DNA of 64,000 nucleotides from assembly GCF_032854445.1 (NCBI RefSeq), contig NC_088297.1, forward strand, positions 19,107,127 to 19,171,126, in the 5' to 3' direction. Of the stretch, positions 22,671 through 34,827 are shown piece after piece. The position numbers were made by a program, and so were the translations under genes. Origin of the DNA: Liolophura sinensis. Its lineage: Eukaryota; Mollusca; Polyplacophora; Chitonida; Chitonidae. The notes below the pieces were generated by a model that saw nothing but the letters and a program-made list of their open reading frames with translations, had not been told where the DNA came from and did no database searches. Numbering within the stretch: position 1 is the first letter of the stretch; each line of letters starts with the position of its first letter.

Positions 22671-23666
22671 ATGGATGAACTTCGTAAAGATGAAAAAGAA
22701 AGAGACAAAGTCAGCGCTCGTTCCAGGCTCTACTTCTGTCTCATGGCGGTCACTCTGCTCTACAGCAGCATTGTTTATCTCATCCCACACGGGATGAAAG
22801 ACTGGGGCGAATGGGGAGTGTATCATATGAAGGTTTTGGCCTGTTTCATCGCTTTCAACTGCGTGGCGAACTTTCTGTGTTTGATATGTTACGACACAAG
22901 TATAAAAAAGATAAAAGACAGACCCGGATTGCCGCGACATTTGTGGGAAAAACCGCCCGACCGCTTTATTCCGTATCTCTACAACCACTCACAGAATAGC
23001 AGAGGCGTTGTCATGCAAAACGGGTCGACTGTGGACCAGAAATACGAGCGGAATCACATGGATTGTAAGGATGGCCTTCCGTGGAGCTATTGTGACATAT
23101 GTGACATCGACCTTCCACCACGCGCAGTTCACTGTTCCACGTGTAAGAAGTGTATCTTAAAACGGGATCACCACTGTTATCTAACCGGCGTTTGTGTGGG
23201 CCATTACAACCAGCGGTATTTCGCCATGTTAGGGTTTTACACCATGGTGTCCTGTGTTTGGGGTTTCTGTTTGACTCGTGTGTACCTCATCGCAAATGCC
23301 TGGGATGTTTTTTCGTGGATAGATTTTTTCCCGCCTTATAGTTTGTACCGCGTCTTAAGTGGGTCGTTAGAATTTCACATTTTCATCATGATACATCATT
23401 TGTGGATATTATTTCTCTTTGGCTTTGCAGGTTTCATGTACTTCACTTGCCAGATAATATTGATCGTACTTAACAAAACGCTGTACGAGTTCACCAAGAA
23501 AGACCGTTACCGATCCACAACTTCTGTTGCCAGGAACTTCCGGTCTGTTTTCGGCGATTTCTGGTTGATAAATTTCATCTTTCCCGCTCAAATTATATTT
23601 CGCCAATCAGATGACGGTTATCACTGGGTAGGTCTTAAGATGAAACAGTCGGAGCACATTTTGTAA
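22671..23666 (+). CDS. DHHC palmitoyltransferase, ZDHHC22-like, copy 2
   Basis: 331 residues from the first in-frame ATG; a TGA lies directly upstream at 22665-22667. The cysteine-rich domain is intact: C141-x2-C144, H154-C155-x2-C158-x2-C161, D166-H167-H168-C169 (catalytic C169) and C175, again with Tyr-Leu after DHHC. Four hydrophobic segments lie at about 18-38, 52-73, 184-207 and 236-267; NKTLYE is at 268-273. Long blocks are identical to copy 1, for example GLPRHLWEKPPDRFIPYLYN and DHHCYLTGVCVGHYNQRYF, while the N-terminus and the first hydrophobic segment have diverged. Same orientation and same single coding exon after a 5' UTR intron, so a tandem duplication of the whole gene is the simplest origin. 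The N-terminus differs from copy 1 because of an apparent frame slip at about 22665. An AATAAA lies at 24052-24057. Confidence 0.87.
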   Translation: MDELRKDEKERDKVSARSRLYFCLMAVTLLYSSIVYLIPHGMKDWGEWGVYHMKVLACFIAFNCVANFLCLICYDTSIKKIKDRPGLPRHLWEKPPDRFIPYLYNHSQNSRGVVMQNGSTVDQKYERNHMDCKDGLPWSYCDICDIDLPPRAVHCSTCKKCILKRDHHCYLTGVCVGHYNQRYFAMLGFYTMVSCVWGFCLTRVYLIANAWDVFSWIDFFPPYSLYRVLSGSLEFHIFIMIHHLWILFLFGFAGFMYFTCQIILIVLNKTLYEFTKKDRYRSTTSVARNFRSVFGDFWLINFIFPAQIIFRQSDDGYHWVGLKMKQSEHIL

Positions 23667-24766
23667 CCAGTGACTTGTATTAGACAAGCGGTAAGTCATG
23701 GACAATCTTGAATTACCATTGGCTTTGCTGTAGTCTTTTAGAATGAGAACTTACGCCTGGAGATGCATGTGTACACAACTGTTAATCGAATGTATATTGA
23801 CCTACATGCCATGGTTTGTGTCATTGTACGTGAATTTATTTTTGCTGACCCACATTAACATGAAACATGTAATATAAGTAATAAGTAATGTATTGGATAG
23901 GATCATGGGTCAACACACGACAAAGAGTCGCTTCAGGGTCAATTCAGGACGTCTTTAAGTCAAATTCACATAGACCGATATCTTCAACGCGATAGGTGTA
24001 TTTTTGGAACATGGAAGAAGAAGTGGACAAGAGTTGTGTCCAGTTAAGATTAATAAAACTAAAAAAGCTGAAATAGGGATAATATTATTTTTTTTTCCAT
24101 GTAAAACCATAAGGACAGAAGTAGATGAATTGCTTGAACGGTGGGACATTCATTTAACCGGGGACTGAATAAAATAGTTTCAGAATATTTCAGTGTAGCT
24201 TTTATACGTAAAAATGCACTTTAAGAAGCACACCAAGGCCTTAAAATGATGCTTTTGATGTCAAATTAATTCACAAAACAAAAATTTGATAAGATTTGAT
24301 AAGAGCGGAACGATTATCAGTGTCTATTAGACGAGGGTCCATGGGCCGCCTAGGCCCCGGAAGCTCAGGGATATTAGATTTCTGGAGAGAGAATCTGAGT
24401 GATTTTGAACTGTTTCAAATGCAGATTTGGCCAATGTGTACACACTCATTTTCACATAAAAAAAAACAAACAAACAAACAAACCACAAAACAACTCAAGT
24501 TCAGCTTAGGTGGGGTTGAAAACAGGCTGTCCCTGAATATATAGTATTTATTGTCATGGGTTCCAGAGTTACGAACAGTACAAGTAAAACTGCGGCATTT
24601 GTGTTGTCCACCAGACAGAAGTGGCTACTGCTGCCTGCCCGGTACGATTCAAGTACGTAATTATGTAAAACACGCCGTCTTCCACCGGGAACAGTATGGA
24701 ATGGTTCACATAACAGGTCTAAATAGGCCTATGTACTATTTAGTATAAATATCTGTAAAATGAATG

Positions 24767-24900
24767 TTAATAGCTAGGTAAGAAATATAGGCTTAAATAC
24801 TTTTTTCGCCAACTTGAGCGGAATATTTTTGCCTTAATAGCTAGGTAAGAAATATAGGCTTAAATACTTTTTTCGCCAACTTGAGCAGAATATTTTTGCC
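24767..24900. repeat. 67-bp direct tandem duplication
   Basis: Two adjacent copies offset by 67 bp (TAGCTAGGTAAGAAATATAG at 24771 and again at 24838). The only clear difference is GAGCGGAA against GAGCAGAA, so the duplication is recent. Confidence 0.92.
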
Positions 24901-26324
24901 TTGCCCCAGCCTATGCCCCTGAGACTGGACTAACAGTAGTGTTGTATTAGGCCGAGACTGGGATTAAGAGTTGAGTCCGGCTTAACTTTTAATACACTTT
25001 TGAACAACCGGCTACAGATCTCGCAAATCTGACTGCGGCTAACACAGGAGGTCTGTCTGGTTCCTGACAGAGAAGGACGCAGGTTTCCCTCACTCATAAA
25101 TCTGTCCGTGCTCATAAAGACAACAGCTTACTTCTTGAAATAACAACAACAAAAAAAAAAACTATATGTAATATTCTACATGCCTAATCAAAAGAGGCAC
25201 GTTTCTATAATGCCTTTAGTCTGATACTCTTCATATGCAATCTGGCATCCGTTTGTGGGTTGACGTCGCCGCTTTACGACAAGGGAGGGCTAATCAGTGC
25301 ATTAATATTATTTATAATTGATTCAGTTTATTTCCACATGAGTTAATGCAATAAATTAAATTCATATGGTTGTGCACAATCTTCAGTACATTGTGCTCCC
25401 ACCCAAATTAAAACACACTGATTATCCTTCGTGTGCCGTAAAGCGACGATGTCTCGGGACGTTACCATGACGTTGAAACTGGAAATTTTCATATTAAGGA
25501 CGTCTATTTAAAGATTATTTATATTTTATCATTCACTCTCATGTCATGCTGTTTTTTTTTGTTTTTTTGCTCGGTTAAAATGGTTATCACCAATATTATT
25601 ACATCGTGCTTGTTTTTATCCTTATTTCAGAGGTATTTCTCACAATGACATTAAAGAACTGTTCTTATAATTGTAAATTATATGGCAGCAAATAACTTTC
25701 CAACATCTGCGCAGTTTCGAATCTCGATTTTTGCAGTTTCGATTATGTATGTTTTGTGTAAAGATGATTTTTGTGCCATTTCTTGTTTTTTTTTTGTACA
25801 CATTCATTAAAAGTCACTATCATCTCCTGAATATTGTGGTGCTTTTTGTAGATTTGTAAATTTATATTATTTATGTATTTACTTGATTGGTGTTCGGTGT
25901 CTATGATAAATGCACGATGGTAGTCAGATATATATTGGCGACGGAATTTTGGCTTGCATACAAAGCCCTGGGGGCTGTTTCTTAAAGCAGTTGTAACGTT
26001 TAAGTTGGTCGATAGTACCAAGACGGCGTCAGAATCGTCGTGGTGATTAGGCGGGCGTAACGATGAGAAACAGACCGCTGATAAAACAATTCCGCTCCAC
26101 CAGGTGCCTTATAAACAACTCTGCAAATGGTTTAATCGTAACAAGCGATGGCCAGCGATTCAAACAATATCACCCAATCAAGATATATAAGCGTGGGATC
26201 ATTCGTGATTGCACCTCGAATTTTCTCACAGAACTTTGTTTATCAAGCGGTCAGAGACATGACTGTAATCACCAATCATCTGTGTTCTCAACATGTCTCG
26301 TCATAGTAGTTACAGTCAGTCAGT

Positions 26325-26575
26325 GTGTGAGTGAGTGAGTGTTTGAGGTTTAACGTCGTACTTAACAATTTTTCATATGACGACGAAGGAATCCTTAGAA
26401 TGCATGTAATGTACCTCCTTTTCACAGGACGGATTTCCACCGCTCTTTTATCTAGTGCTGCTTCACTGAGACGCCTTACCGAAGGCAAGTAAGCTGCCCC
26501 GCCCGAGCCATTACTGATACGGGTCAACCGGTCATTGCATTATCCCCTTCATGCTGAACGCCAAGCGAGTGGTAG
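26325..26575 (-). mobile_element. SINE-2, truncated
   Basis: Terminus GTGAGTGAGTGAGTGTTTGA, TTTAACGTCGTACTTAAC, GAGACGCCTTACCGAAGGC, ending at CTTCATGCTGAACGCCAAGC. The tRNA-like head is absent. Confidence 0.75.
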
Positions 26576-26734
26576 TTACAATCAGCTTAGTCTACAACTG
26601 GTGCAGGAATTAACCAGAACCCACATTTTGAACTCTGTAATTGATGTATTAAGCAACTGGTCTTGCACACAGCTGAGTAATATTTGTTTATTTATTCTTT
26701 TGATCGTTTTTTTGATCAGCAAATAATATCACCA

Positions 26735-26935
26735 GAGTTATTTATTTATTTCTTTATTTGATTAGTGTTTTGCGTCGTACTCAAGAACATTTCACTTATA
26801 CGACGGCAGACAGCATTATGGTGGGAGGAAACGGGGCAGAGCCTGGTAAAAACCCACAACCATCTGCAGGCTGCTATCACACCTTCCCACGTACGGCCGG
26901 AAGAGGAAGAGGGATGAAAACAGACCTAAACGGCC
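26735..26935 (-). mobile_element. SINE-1, inverted
   Basis: TTATTTATTTCTTTATTTGA tail, GCGTCGTACTCAAGAACATT, GGTGGGAGGAAACGGGGC and CTTCCCACGTACGGCCGG. The head is missing. Confidence 0.75.
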
Positions 26936-27261
26936 ATAGACATTTTTTTTTTATCTGACGTGTTTGCTAACAAATAACCAAGTTTTAACCAGGAATTCTT
27001 ACGACGCCATTGAGTGTGCCATTTAGAGTAACCAGACACACAATATCATGTCACTCGTACCCCAGGCGCAGAACTCGCTCCTGATTGGTTAAAACTGATA
27101 ACATGGCGGCGCTTTCGAATTTCTCACTGTGCGGGATTTTGATATTTCGGTTGTGCAGCATCACAATTATAAAAATGTATGCTGCTTAAACTTTGAGTTG
27201 GACACTTTATGGATGCTTATATATATTTTGGTCTAGTGTTATCTTTCCTTTAAATATTATA

Positions 27262-27362
27262 CTCTAGAATGTTTCGCTTATACGATGGCGGCCAGTTTTA
27301 TGAGGAGAAAGTAAACCACAAACCATGGGCAAGCTAATTCCGAACTTTCCCACGTGTGACGT
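27262..27362 (-). mobile_element. SINE-1 fragment, inverted
   Basis: Tail-core fragment TGTTTCGCTTATACGATGGC, a mutated GGAGGAAA box and TTCCCACGTGTGACG. Confidence 0.5.
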
Positions 27363-28900
27363 ACATTTACGTCATATTGTTGGGAGATAAGTGGTTTCCA
27401 GCGAACTTCATGTAACACCGCACAAGAGAGCTTGACATTTATCTTGGAATGAAAACCCCGAAAACAATCGAACAGGAGATCTTGGAAATTTCCTGTTCGA
27501 GAATGGGATTGAAACACTTTTGGATCACCTTGAATCCGACTGAAAGGCAAGCATAACCCCTACAGGAATCCCTCAGGGATCTGTGTATAATCTCTCAGGG
27601 AGTTGTAAACTTTAGGCCGCTATTTTGGTTACGTAAAAGAAAATATCATGTTCCCTCCTTAATTCTTCTTCAGAACGAACATCACAGTAGGTGGTCAGCG
27701 ACAAACAATGACACCAACATAAAATTTACATCTCCCAATGCAAAATAAGGTGCCACACATTCGATAAAATTCCATCAAAACTTCAACTTCATCTACTCAT
27801 TTTGGCCGACATTGATATACTGTACTTCATTGATATTTTACTTTTGTGGTAAAAGATATGACGTCAGTTTATTTTTTCACTAAATATTTTTAAAAGTCAA
27901 CGGAATACAGTGGCAACAACCTAAACTTTATAGCCTATAACCAAAACAACCCCAATATAAGTCGTCGCTCATTCCACAAAATTCTCAAACCTACAATTTT
28001 CAGCTTTTCATAGTTGCTGACACATATGCAGTTCTTCCCAACTGAAATGCCATGCCATGGTTACCACACAGCCAGTCATGGTGTTCTGAAACCCCTTCGA
28101 AAGGGACCAAGCAGTGTCCATTACAAAGCCTTAATATGTGTATCACGTGAGTCTCACCAACGAGGAGGCGGAAACATTAATAACTGCATGGCTCACCTTA
28201 TTAAATTTTCTGTGTGATGGATTAGAAAAGAAAAGATAACGATAGACCGAATGTATGGATGCATGGATTAAAGATATTCGTACAGGAAGTTTAAGAAGCA
28301 AAACTTTTTTTATATTTGTGATGCACAACCGAGTTATATCGCAGTCTATAGTATAAATAAAATCAGGCACATTGAAAAAATTGTTATCACTTTTAACCAA
28401 TCAGAAGAGAGCTGTTTCTTTAACTCGAGGGCGCGTCAGTTTGCGATTACTTCACACGAACACTGTTTTCCTTTAAAGTGTGGTTCGAGTCAGGCGACAT
28501 CGTGTTTCCGGTAGCTGATGGCCTCGTAAGGATTCCATGTTAGAAGATGATTTACAGAGTTGCCAAGCGCGTCAAAAAAAAAAAAATGTCTGTGATCGTT
28601 TAGATCTATTTTAGCCCCGTCCTAAATAACCCAATTTATATTATTTGTTGTCTTTTATATTATTTGTTGTATTTAGGCTGGGCTGACAAACGGGGACCCA
28701 TGATCAATCGATTGTCCCCTCAGGGCATGCAACCTGTACATCACATGACAGGTAAAATAATGAAGTACCTTTTGGTGCAAGCAATGGCGAATCGGGAACA
28801 AGCTGGGTTGATCATGATCATTGTCTTGTTGTTCACAAAACGTCGTTGCTATGGCAGGAAAGAAAGATAAACAGATTTGGCCTGTGTTACTGTTGGCAGA

Positions 28901-28925
28901 GGGGGTGGGGGTGGGGGTGGAGGGT
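28901..28925 (+). other. G-quadruplex-type motif
   Basis: Three GGGGG runs separated by single T residues, then TGGA and GGG: four G tracts with very short loops. Confidence 0.7.
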
Positions 28926-29193
28926 TGGCTCTCTATTAGTTTTGATGCATTAGGGGGACATTATACAGGCATTCTAAACTTGCACAGAACATCACACGAC
29001 ACGCTCGTGTATTTCAATCCTCAACTGACTCCATCGATGGTCTAGCTTATTTGCCAATCAGCCTGGCTAACACAGTAATTCAGTTAAAATGTATGACTGG
29101 GGTTTAGTATAATGGACTACTGTAATTCTTCTAATTTTTGAGACATCTGTCGAGCTCCTATTAGTCAATAGACACGTAATTGGATCAGGAATT

Positions 29194-29447
29194 CATTAAA
29201 AAAGTCGATATGTTAATTTTAACAGAAAATCTGTTGTCTGAGTGATGCTAGAATGTTATGTATTCTGCTATTATAACACAGTATTCTGTCATATTCAACA
29301 TAATATCCTGTTAATCTAACATAATCTTTATGTTGAACTAATACAGCATGATTTAACAGAACAATCTGCGGCAATCTCCAAATACATTCTAGCATCACCC
29401 AGACAACAGATTTTCTGTTGAAATTAACAGATTAATTTTTTGAGTGT
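29194..29447. mobile_element. MITE, about 254 bp, long terminal inverted repeats
   Basis: Left end TTAATTTTAACAGAAAATCT then GTTGTCTGAGTGATGCTAGA; the right end reads back as the inverse, CTAGCATCACCCAGACAACA then GATTTTCTGTTGAAATTAAC. The arms match over about 60 bp with few differences. The best-preserved member of this family in the window. Confidence 0.82.
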
Positions 29448-30218
29448 GGACTGTTTCTCTTTCTCTTTAGGTTAGTCCATCTAATGAACAACATATAAAT
29501 GTCTTTACTATTCGAAAAAACTGAGAGACAGTTGTAATTTTTTGCTATCCGCACTAATTATTAAAACACTTACAGGCATATTGTAGCATATAGAATGTAA
29601 AACGAGAACGTAACATGTACTATAACATTTATATAAAATGCCGTTTAGTACAAATAAAACACTTTCTCTCTTCACTCATAATAATGACATCTCCAGTCCC
29701 ATCGGTAAATTGGTCTCCTATTAACTGCGCAGATTGGATAGAGTTCCTAGTAGGCATACTCTAATAGAATCCACTTTTATCTCCCAGCATTATTCATAAT
29801 TTGTGACACAATGACACAAATGGAACAAGAGGTGGTATAATGCGGCGTTGACCATCCAACTCCCCACAGCGGATGATTCGCTACTTGAATATCTCTGCTA
29901 CCACCGGTAATCCACAAACAAAACCTTAAAAAAGACCACAGGCATGTGATCGGCTTGGGACAGATGTTACAGAAAATTTTCCAGCATTCTCAAACCCTTC
30001 CATCTCCGTATATATTTTTACCTAATATGTATATTCGTTCCATTTTAGTCATAGCTTGTAGAGAATGGCTCAGTGCTATAGACGGGTCCTACTTCGTTCT
30101 TGTTTTCAATACACATTTAAAATTAGATCCGCGCAAGGAAATCCTGACCAGTTGTGATGTGCCAAACCTAGTCACGACCGCGAAGACCCCACAAGGACGA
30201 AAGGTCAGCAATACCTGC

Positions 30219-30226
30219 TGACGTCA
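30219..30226. promoter_or_regulatory. Palindromic CRE-type site (TGACGTCA)
   Basis: A perfect 8-bp CRE in a locally CG-richer stretch of about 30150-30400. This would suit a promoter, possibly of the transporter gene to the right, but no donor site or exon could be linked to it and 8-bp matches occur by chance. Confidence 0.2.
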
Positions 30227-31599
30227 GTGATAACGAGGTGAGAATATGAAAAAGAGCATGCGCTGTCGAGGAGTTTAGTTGAAAGCAGAAGCTTGTTGCG
30301 TGAGCATGACGGAAGAGGGCCCGGATGAAACAACTTTCAGCGGTGACAGAGTGTGCAGGGTGCAATTGTAAACACACACACGACAGGCATGTATACATAT
30401 ATCCTACGGACTGACAAAGCTGACCGGTTTACGTAGGCCATGTCTACCGCTACATTTAACTCGGCCACATATTTGAGGTTGTGTAGGTCAATACTATCGG
30501 TCGATTTATTACAGAAGACGTGTCTTGGTTGAAGCGGATTTGAGTTCCAAGTGGCGCATTCCTAGGAAGTTAGATTGGCTATAGCCCTACATCGTGATCG
30601 TGGCTTTACAGACCCTGTGTTCAAGGGCTGAACACATGCAGTGGCCTCCACAAGGCTGTGTTGTGCAGGATATACGTGGTGCATAAGCCCATCCGTGAGC
30701 CGCGACCTCTGACCCACATTGACGGACGCCTCGTGTAAATCGGCTGTGTATACATGCTTGCAGTATACTGGGAACACGAGTGCTCCATTCCTAAACGGCA
30801 GGAGACTGATAAAGGCGAAAAACCAGGCTATGGTACTGAATACAAGGTTGGTACGTTCGCGAAGCTTAGGTTATACAGATCCTGAACGAAAGTATGACTC
30901 CTCCCCGCCCCAGGGGCTAACCATTATCTAGTTTTGGCCTGCCTCCATGATATATGTCTATACGTGGCAATAACGTAGGTTATATCGTCTAATAAGTAAT
31001 ATATTGACGTGTAATTGAGCTGAGACCTAGCTAAGACAGCATATAAGCCTATGTATATACAGATATCGGCTCGGAAAGCTGTCACACTCACAGATAGTTA
31101 ACCATGTCAGAAAGCTGCATACATACGACTGTATACATTTAGTAGGCTTATATAGTAGGGCGTGGGGGTATAAGTAGCCCGTAAAGGTAAGCAGTGTGTA
31201 TGGTGACGTAATACCGCTTATATTACGAGCCTGGAGATATTAGCCGTCAAAGTAATACGTTCGAGCACGTGTCGAATACAGCTATATGCTAGGGGGCACG
31301 TGTATGAAGGCCACGTGCAAAAAAATTGTGGAAAACCATGAAATAATGTGTCTTTTTGCTAAACCATTTTTGGTTAGCAGTGTTAGTAATTAAGGTGATA
31401 GTTATTACTGTCAGGATGCGTGTGACTGAATTGAATGAACGAGCGAACGTACATGTATTATAAACAAGTTGCACAATGAATGCAGGATTAAGAATATATA
31501 GAAGATTAAATGAAAACAGAGAGATTGAATAAATGAATGAGTGAATAAGTTTTAATGAAGACATTGCCAAATGGAAACAGGATGTAAGATTAAATGAAC

Positions 31600-31740
31600 A
31601 GGTTGCTGGCAGACTTTCCCACGTACGTCAGGAGAGGAAGCCAGCATGAGCTGGACTTGAACTCACTGCGACCGCATTGGTGAGAGACTGCTAGGTCATT
31701 GCTCCACTGAGGCATGTCAATCCCCTCGGCCACAAAGACC
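31600..31740 (-). mobile_element. SINE-1 head half, inverted
   Basis: GGTTGCTGGCAGACTTTCCC, GAGCTGGACTTGAACTCACT (B-box inverted), CGACCGCATTGGTGAGAG and CCTCGGCCACAAAG. Confidence 0.75.
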
Positions 31741-32049
31741 ACCAGAATTAATGCGTGATCCTGGGGTATAATGCGGACTATATATGACCTAACTAAATAG
31801 GTTTGTTATTTCAGATATTCTGGTTTGCTCAACTCGTAAACCTGACTGCAGTTATGTAAGTGAACAATTCTTTCGGTACGGCGTTAAACACCATAGACAA
31901 TCAATCCTGAACGGTTTAGCGGAGGCAACCATCTAGACATTATACGTCGTACTTGAGCCAGTGGGAACTGGATGAAGGACCGGCCATTACCAGTCATGTG
32001 ATCAAGTATTCGCAATATTTACACTCGTGCCAAGAATAGACATATACGT

Positions 32050-32145
32050 TGTATGGTTCCTTCCCACGATAATGCTGGCCGCCATCGGATAAGTGAAAGA
32101 TTTTTAGTACAGCGTAAAACACCAATCAAATAAATAGATATGCCT
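32050..32145 (+). mobile_element. SINE-1 tail
   Basis: CCACGATAATGCTGGCCGCC, a mutated TTTTTAGTACAGCGTAAAAC core and an AATCAAATAAATAGA tail. Confidence 0.75.
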
Positions 32146-33214
32146 ACACAGCCAAACCATATAGGCATATACATGTTAAAATGGTAGACATGAGACGTGT
32201 TTTCTATATAACACCAATGTTTTTGAGAAAATGTTGGAAATTTACTGAAAATGTTATGGTTACAAAAAGGACGCCAGCCTATGTTTTAATAAAAAAAAAC
32301 GTAGGCCTGTGCGTGTATAATCCCATCATATACGTGTAATGCGTTTATGGATAACACGTCTTCGTTGAAATAAAATCAGGAAGGCATTTGCACATTAATG
32401 CGTGTGTTTTCATAACTGCATGTACGGGTAGTTAATATTTGCAGTGTTGTTTCTTGCATATTCTTTTTGGAACTTGTGTTGTTTTGGAAATGGATCTTGC
32501 GATTATTGACCTCATGGTTTGCGAGTGGTTTTCGAATGTCCGACTTAGAAAAATGCTATATTTTCATGATTGAGTGATATACATGTAGGCTGTTAACATC
32601 GATTGAGGATAAATACTATCGGGGGACTTCGCTCGTAGAAGGAAACGACAAGCAGACGACGAGGTGAAAGATAACATGGAAGGATACAGGCAAATGAACA
32701 ACATTCAGAGAAGTACGGGTGATAATAACCAGACATAATGGTCTGTAATACAACAGAACAATGTACACAGCATGTATAAATTGTAAACGTCAAGCCTGAT
32801 TTTTGCCTTATAAGGCCGTGAAGCAGAGTTTTGCATTAACGCCCATGTTATTTGGAAAATGATCTCATGTCTGTGTTTCAGCGAGTGTAAAGCGTGTTGA
32901 CGCGAGTAAAAGGACAAATACCCGGATGTCCGCGGTTTCGAATAGCTCTACCTGACAATTAGTACAGATTGTAGGTTTAAATGTTGCTCCGATGAGGCCG
33001 TATTTTATTTCAAAGCGCAGTTATGGTTAAAATGTGGCATTAAAGCATGGGATTTATCCGGTACCAGGCAAATGGCAGTCGGGTTTGTTTCATCCAGTCT
33101 GACCGCCGAAATATAGGCCTAAATGAAGTATTCTTGGATTAGGGGTTTTATTTTATGTGTTAATTTTATTTGTTTATTTTATTTATTGATTTTGTTTTGT
33201 TTATTTTCTTGTTT

Positions 33215-33440
33215 ATTTTATTGGTGTTTTACGCTGTACTCAGTAATATTTCGCGTATACGGCAGCGGCCAGCATTATGGTGGGAGGAAACCAGGCAGAG
33301 CCAGCGAGAAACCCACGACCTTTCGTAGGTTGCTGAAAGCCCATCACACGTTCTGAAGTCACCATCAGCTGGATTTGTACTCACAGCTATGGCATTGATG
33401 AAACGCTCCTGGCTGCACTAGTACGCTAACCAAGGACACA
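33215..33440 (-). mobile_element. SINE-1, inverted, nearly complete
   Basis: Tail GGTGTTTTACGCTGTACTCA, body TTATGGTGGGAGGAAACCAG, B-box side GCTGGATTTGTACTCACAGC and head end GCACTAGTACGCTAACCAAG. Confidence 0.78.
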
Positions 33441-33484
33441 GGCGTTTAATAATACCAAAATAATATATAAATGTGTACAATAGA

Positions 33485-33590
33485 AAACAAAACAGCATGT
33501 AGGAGTAAAACCAGAGCAGCGAAGACAATGTGGCTGGTTAGCAAATGGTCACGAGTGACCGGTGAAATCCAGCCTCTTGGCAGTTTACCT
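33485..33590. mobile_element. Left-arm fragment of the foldback family
   Basis: AAAACCAGAGCAGCGAAGAC then GCAAATGGTCACGAGTGACC and GGTGAAATCC match the left arm at about 60680-60740. A SINE-1 copy follows directly. Confidence 0.55.
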
Positions 33591-33735
33591 CAAGTATGGT
33601 TTGCCAGCAAACTGCAGATGTTTGTGCGTTTCTTCCCGCGCGCTGCCTGGTATCCTCTCACCTTAATGCTGGCTGCAGTCGTATAAGTTAAATATTCTTG
33701 AGTACGGCGTAGAACACCAATCATATGTACAGTAT
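33590..33735 (+). mobile_element. SINE-1 3' half
   Basis: TTGCCAGCAAACTGCAGATG, CTTAATGCTGGCTGCAGTCG, AAATATTCTTGAGTACGGCG core and a CAATCATATG end without the A-rich tail. Confidence 0.7.
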
Positions 33736-34680
33736 GTTTATATTTGTGTATGCATTCTTTGAATTTGACGATAATGTCATGTAAGTCTTTGTCCTCACAC
33801 ACACACATGTATATATATATACCTACTACCTACCTAGCTGGGTGGTTTATTTATTTTCGTGTTTCATGACCTACCTACATTCTAACAAACACATAACGGA
33901 GTCGAAAAGCGTGCCAGTGGGGTATTAAACTGTGTTAAGGCGTGTTGCGTTCCCCTGCCCGCGGTTATCTCTACGATAAGTCTGTAGATCGAGAGCAATC
34001 ATGTATAGCGTGCAAGTGTAAACGACACCACCTCGCCCAGACTACTCCTTGTCCTCTATTCACCTGACCCCTCTCCGGCGTCAAGTAACAGTACATTCCC
34101 GTGCCTATCACTGCGTCATTCATGTGAGCGAAGGACAGATCACATGCTATTTAGCTTTACTTAACTGAATAAGGTCGTCTGATTCAATATAAATACAACG
34201 TAATTGGATATCGGTGTGCACTAACATTCCGCGAATGCAGAGCGAGGGATATTAATATGTGTCCTTCTGCTCATCTGTCACGCTGTTGCCCAATTTTGAT
34301 AGCATTTTGTACACATGCTCATTTTGGGCAACCGCAGATCAATTTTCAAAAAGCAACCTGATCAATGACCTCGTGCGTAGTTTTTGGACATGTAATGAGT
34401 TCCGTAATTCTTATTCATGGATAGTTATAACTGCTCCAAATTTTGTTCGAGTGTGTTGACATTTTGTGCGCGGATTCATAATGTGGTCAAGTTCGAAAAC
34501 CGGCTTGATCCATGCGTAAGTATATGTACATCTTGGGTTATAATTTCTCTGAATTTGATTCTTTTAGAGTACAGTGTCTTCCTTGAAGTCGGGAGTCCAG
34601 GGATTAACCTGGGTCGCGTCAAAACAAAGACTTTGAAATGATACTTGTTTCTGCCTCGCTTGGCGCTCAGCACTGAGACG

Positions 34681-34827
34681 TTAGAGTAAAGAAACAGGTT
34701 AGGGCAAGGAAACAGGTTAGAGCAAGGAAACAGGTTAGAGCAAAGAAACAGATTAGAGCAAGGAAACAGGTTAGAGCAAAGAAACAGGTTAGAGCAAGGA
34801 AACAGGTTAGAGTAAAGAAACAGGATT
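34681..34827. repeat. 18-bp minisatellite, about 8 units
   Basis: Unit AGGTTAGAGCAAGGAAAC with G/A and A/T changes. Because 18 is a multiple of three, the minus strand gives an open run of repeated hexapeptides (SNLFPC/SNLFLC); I treat this as chance. Confidence 0.92.

Noticed and set aside
22545-22988. 147-codon minus-strand frame
   Set aside because: It lies opposite the second DHHC gene's conserved coding sequence and is its antisense shadow.
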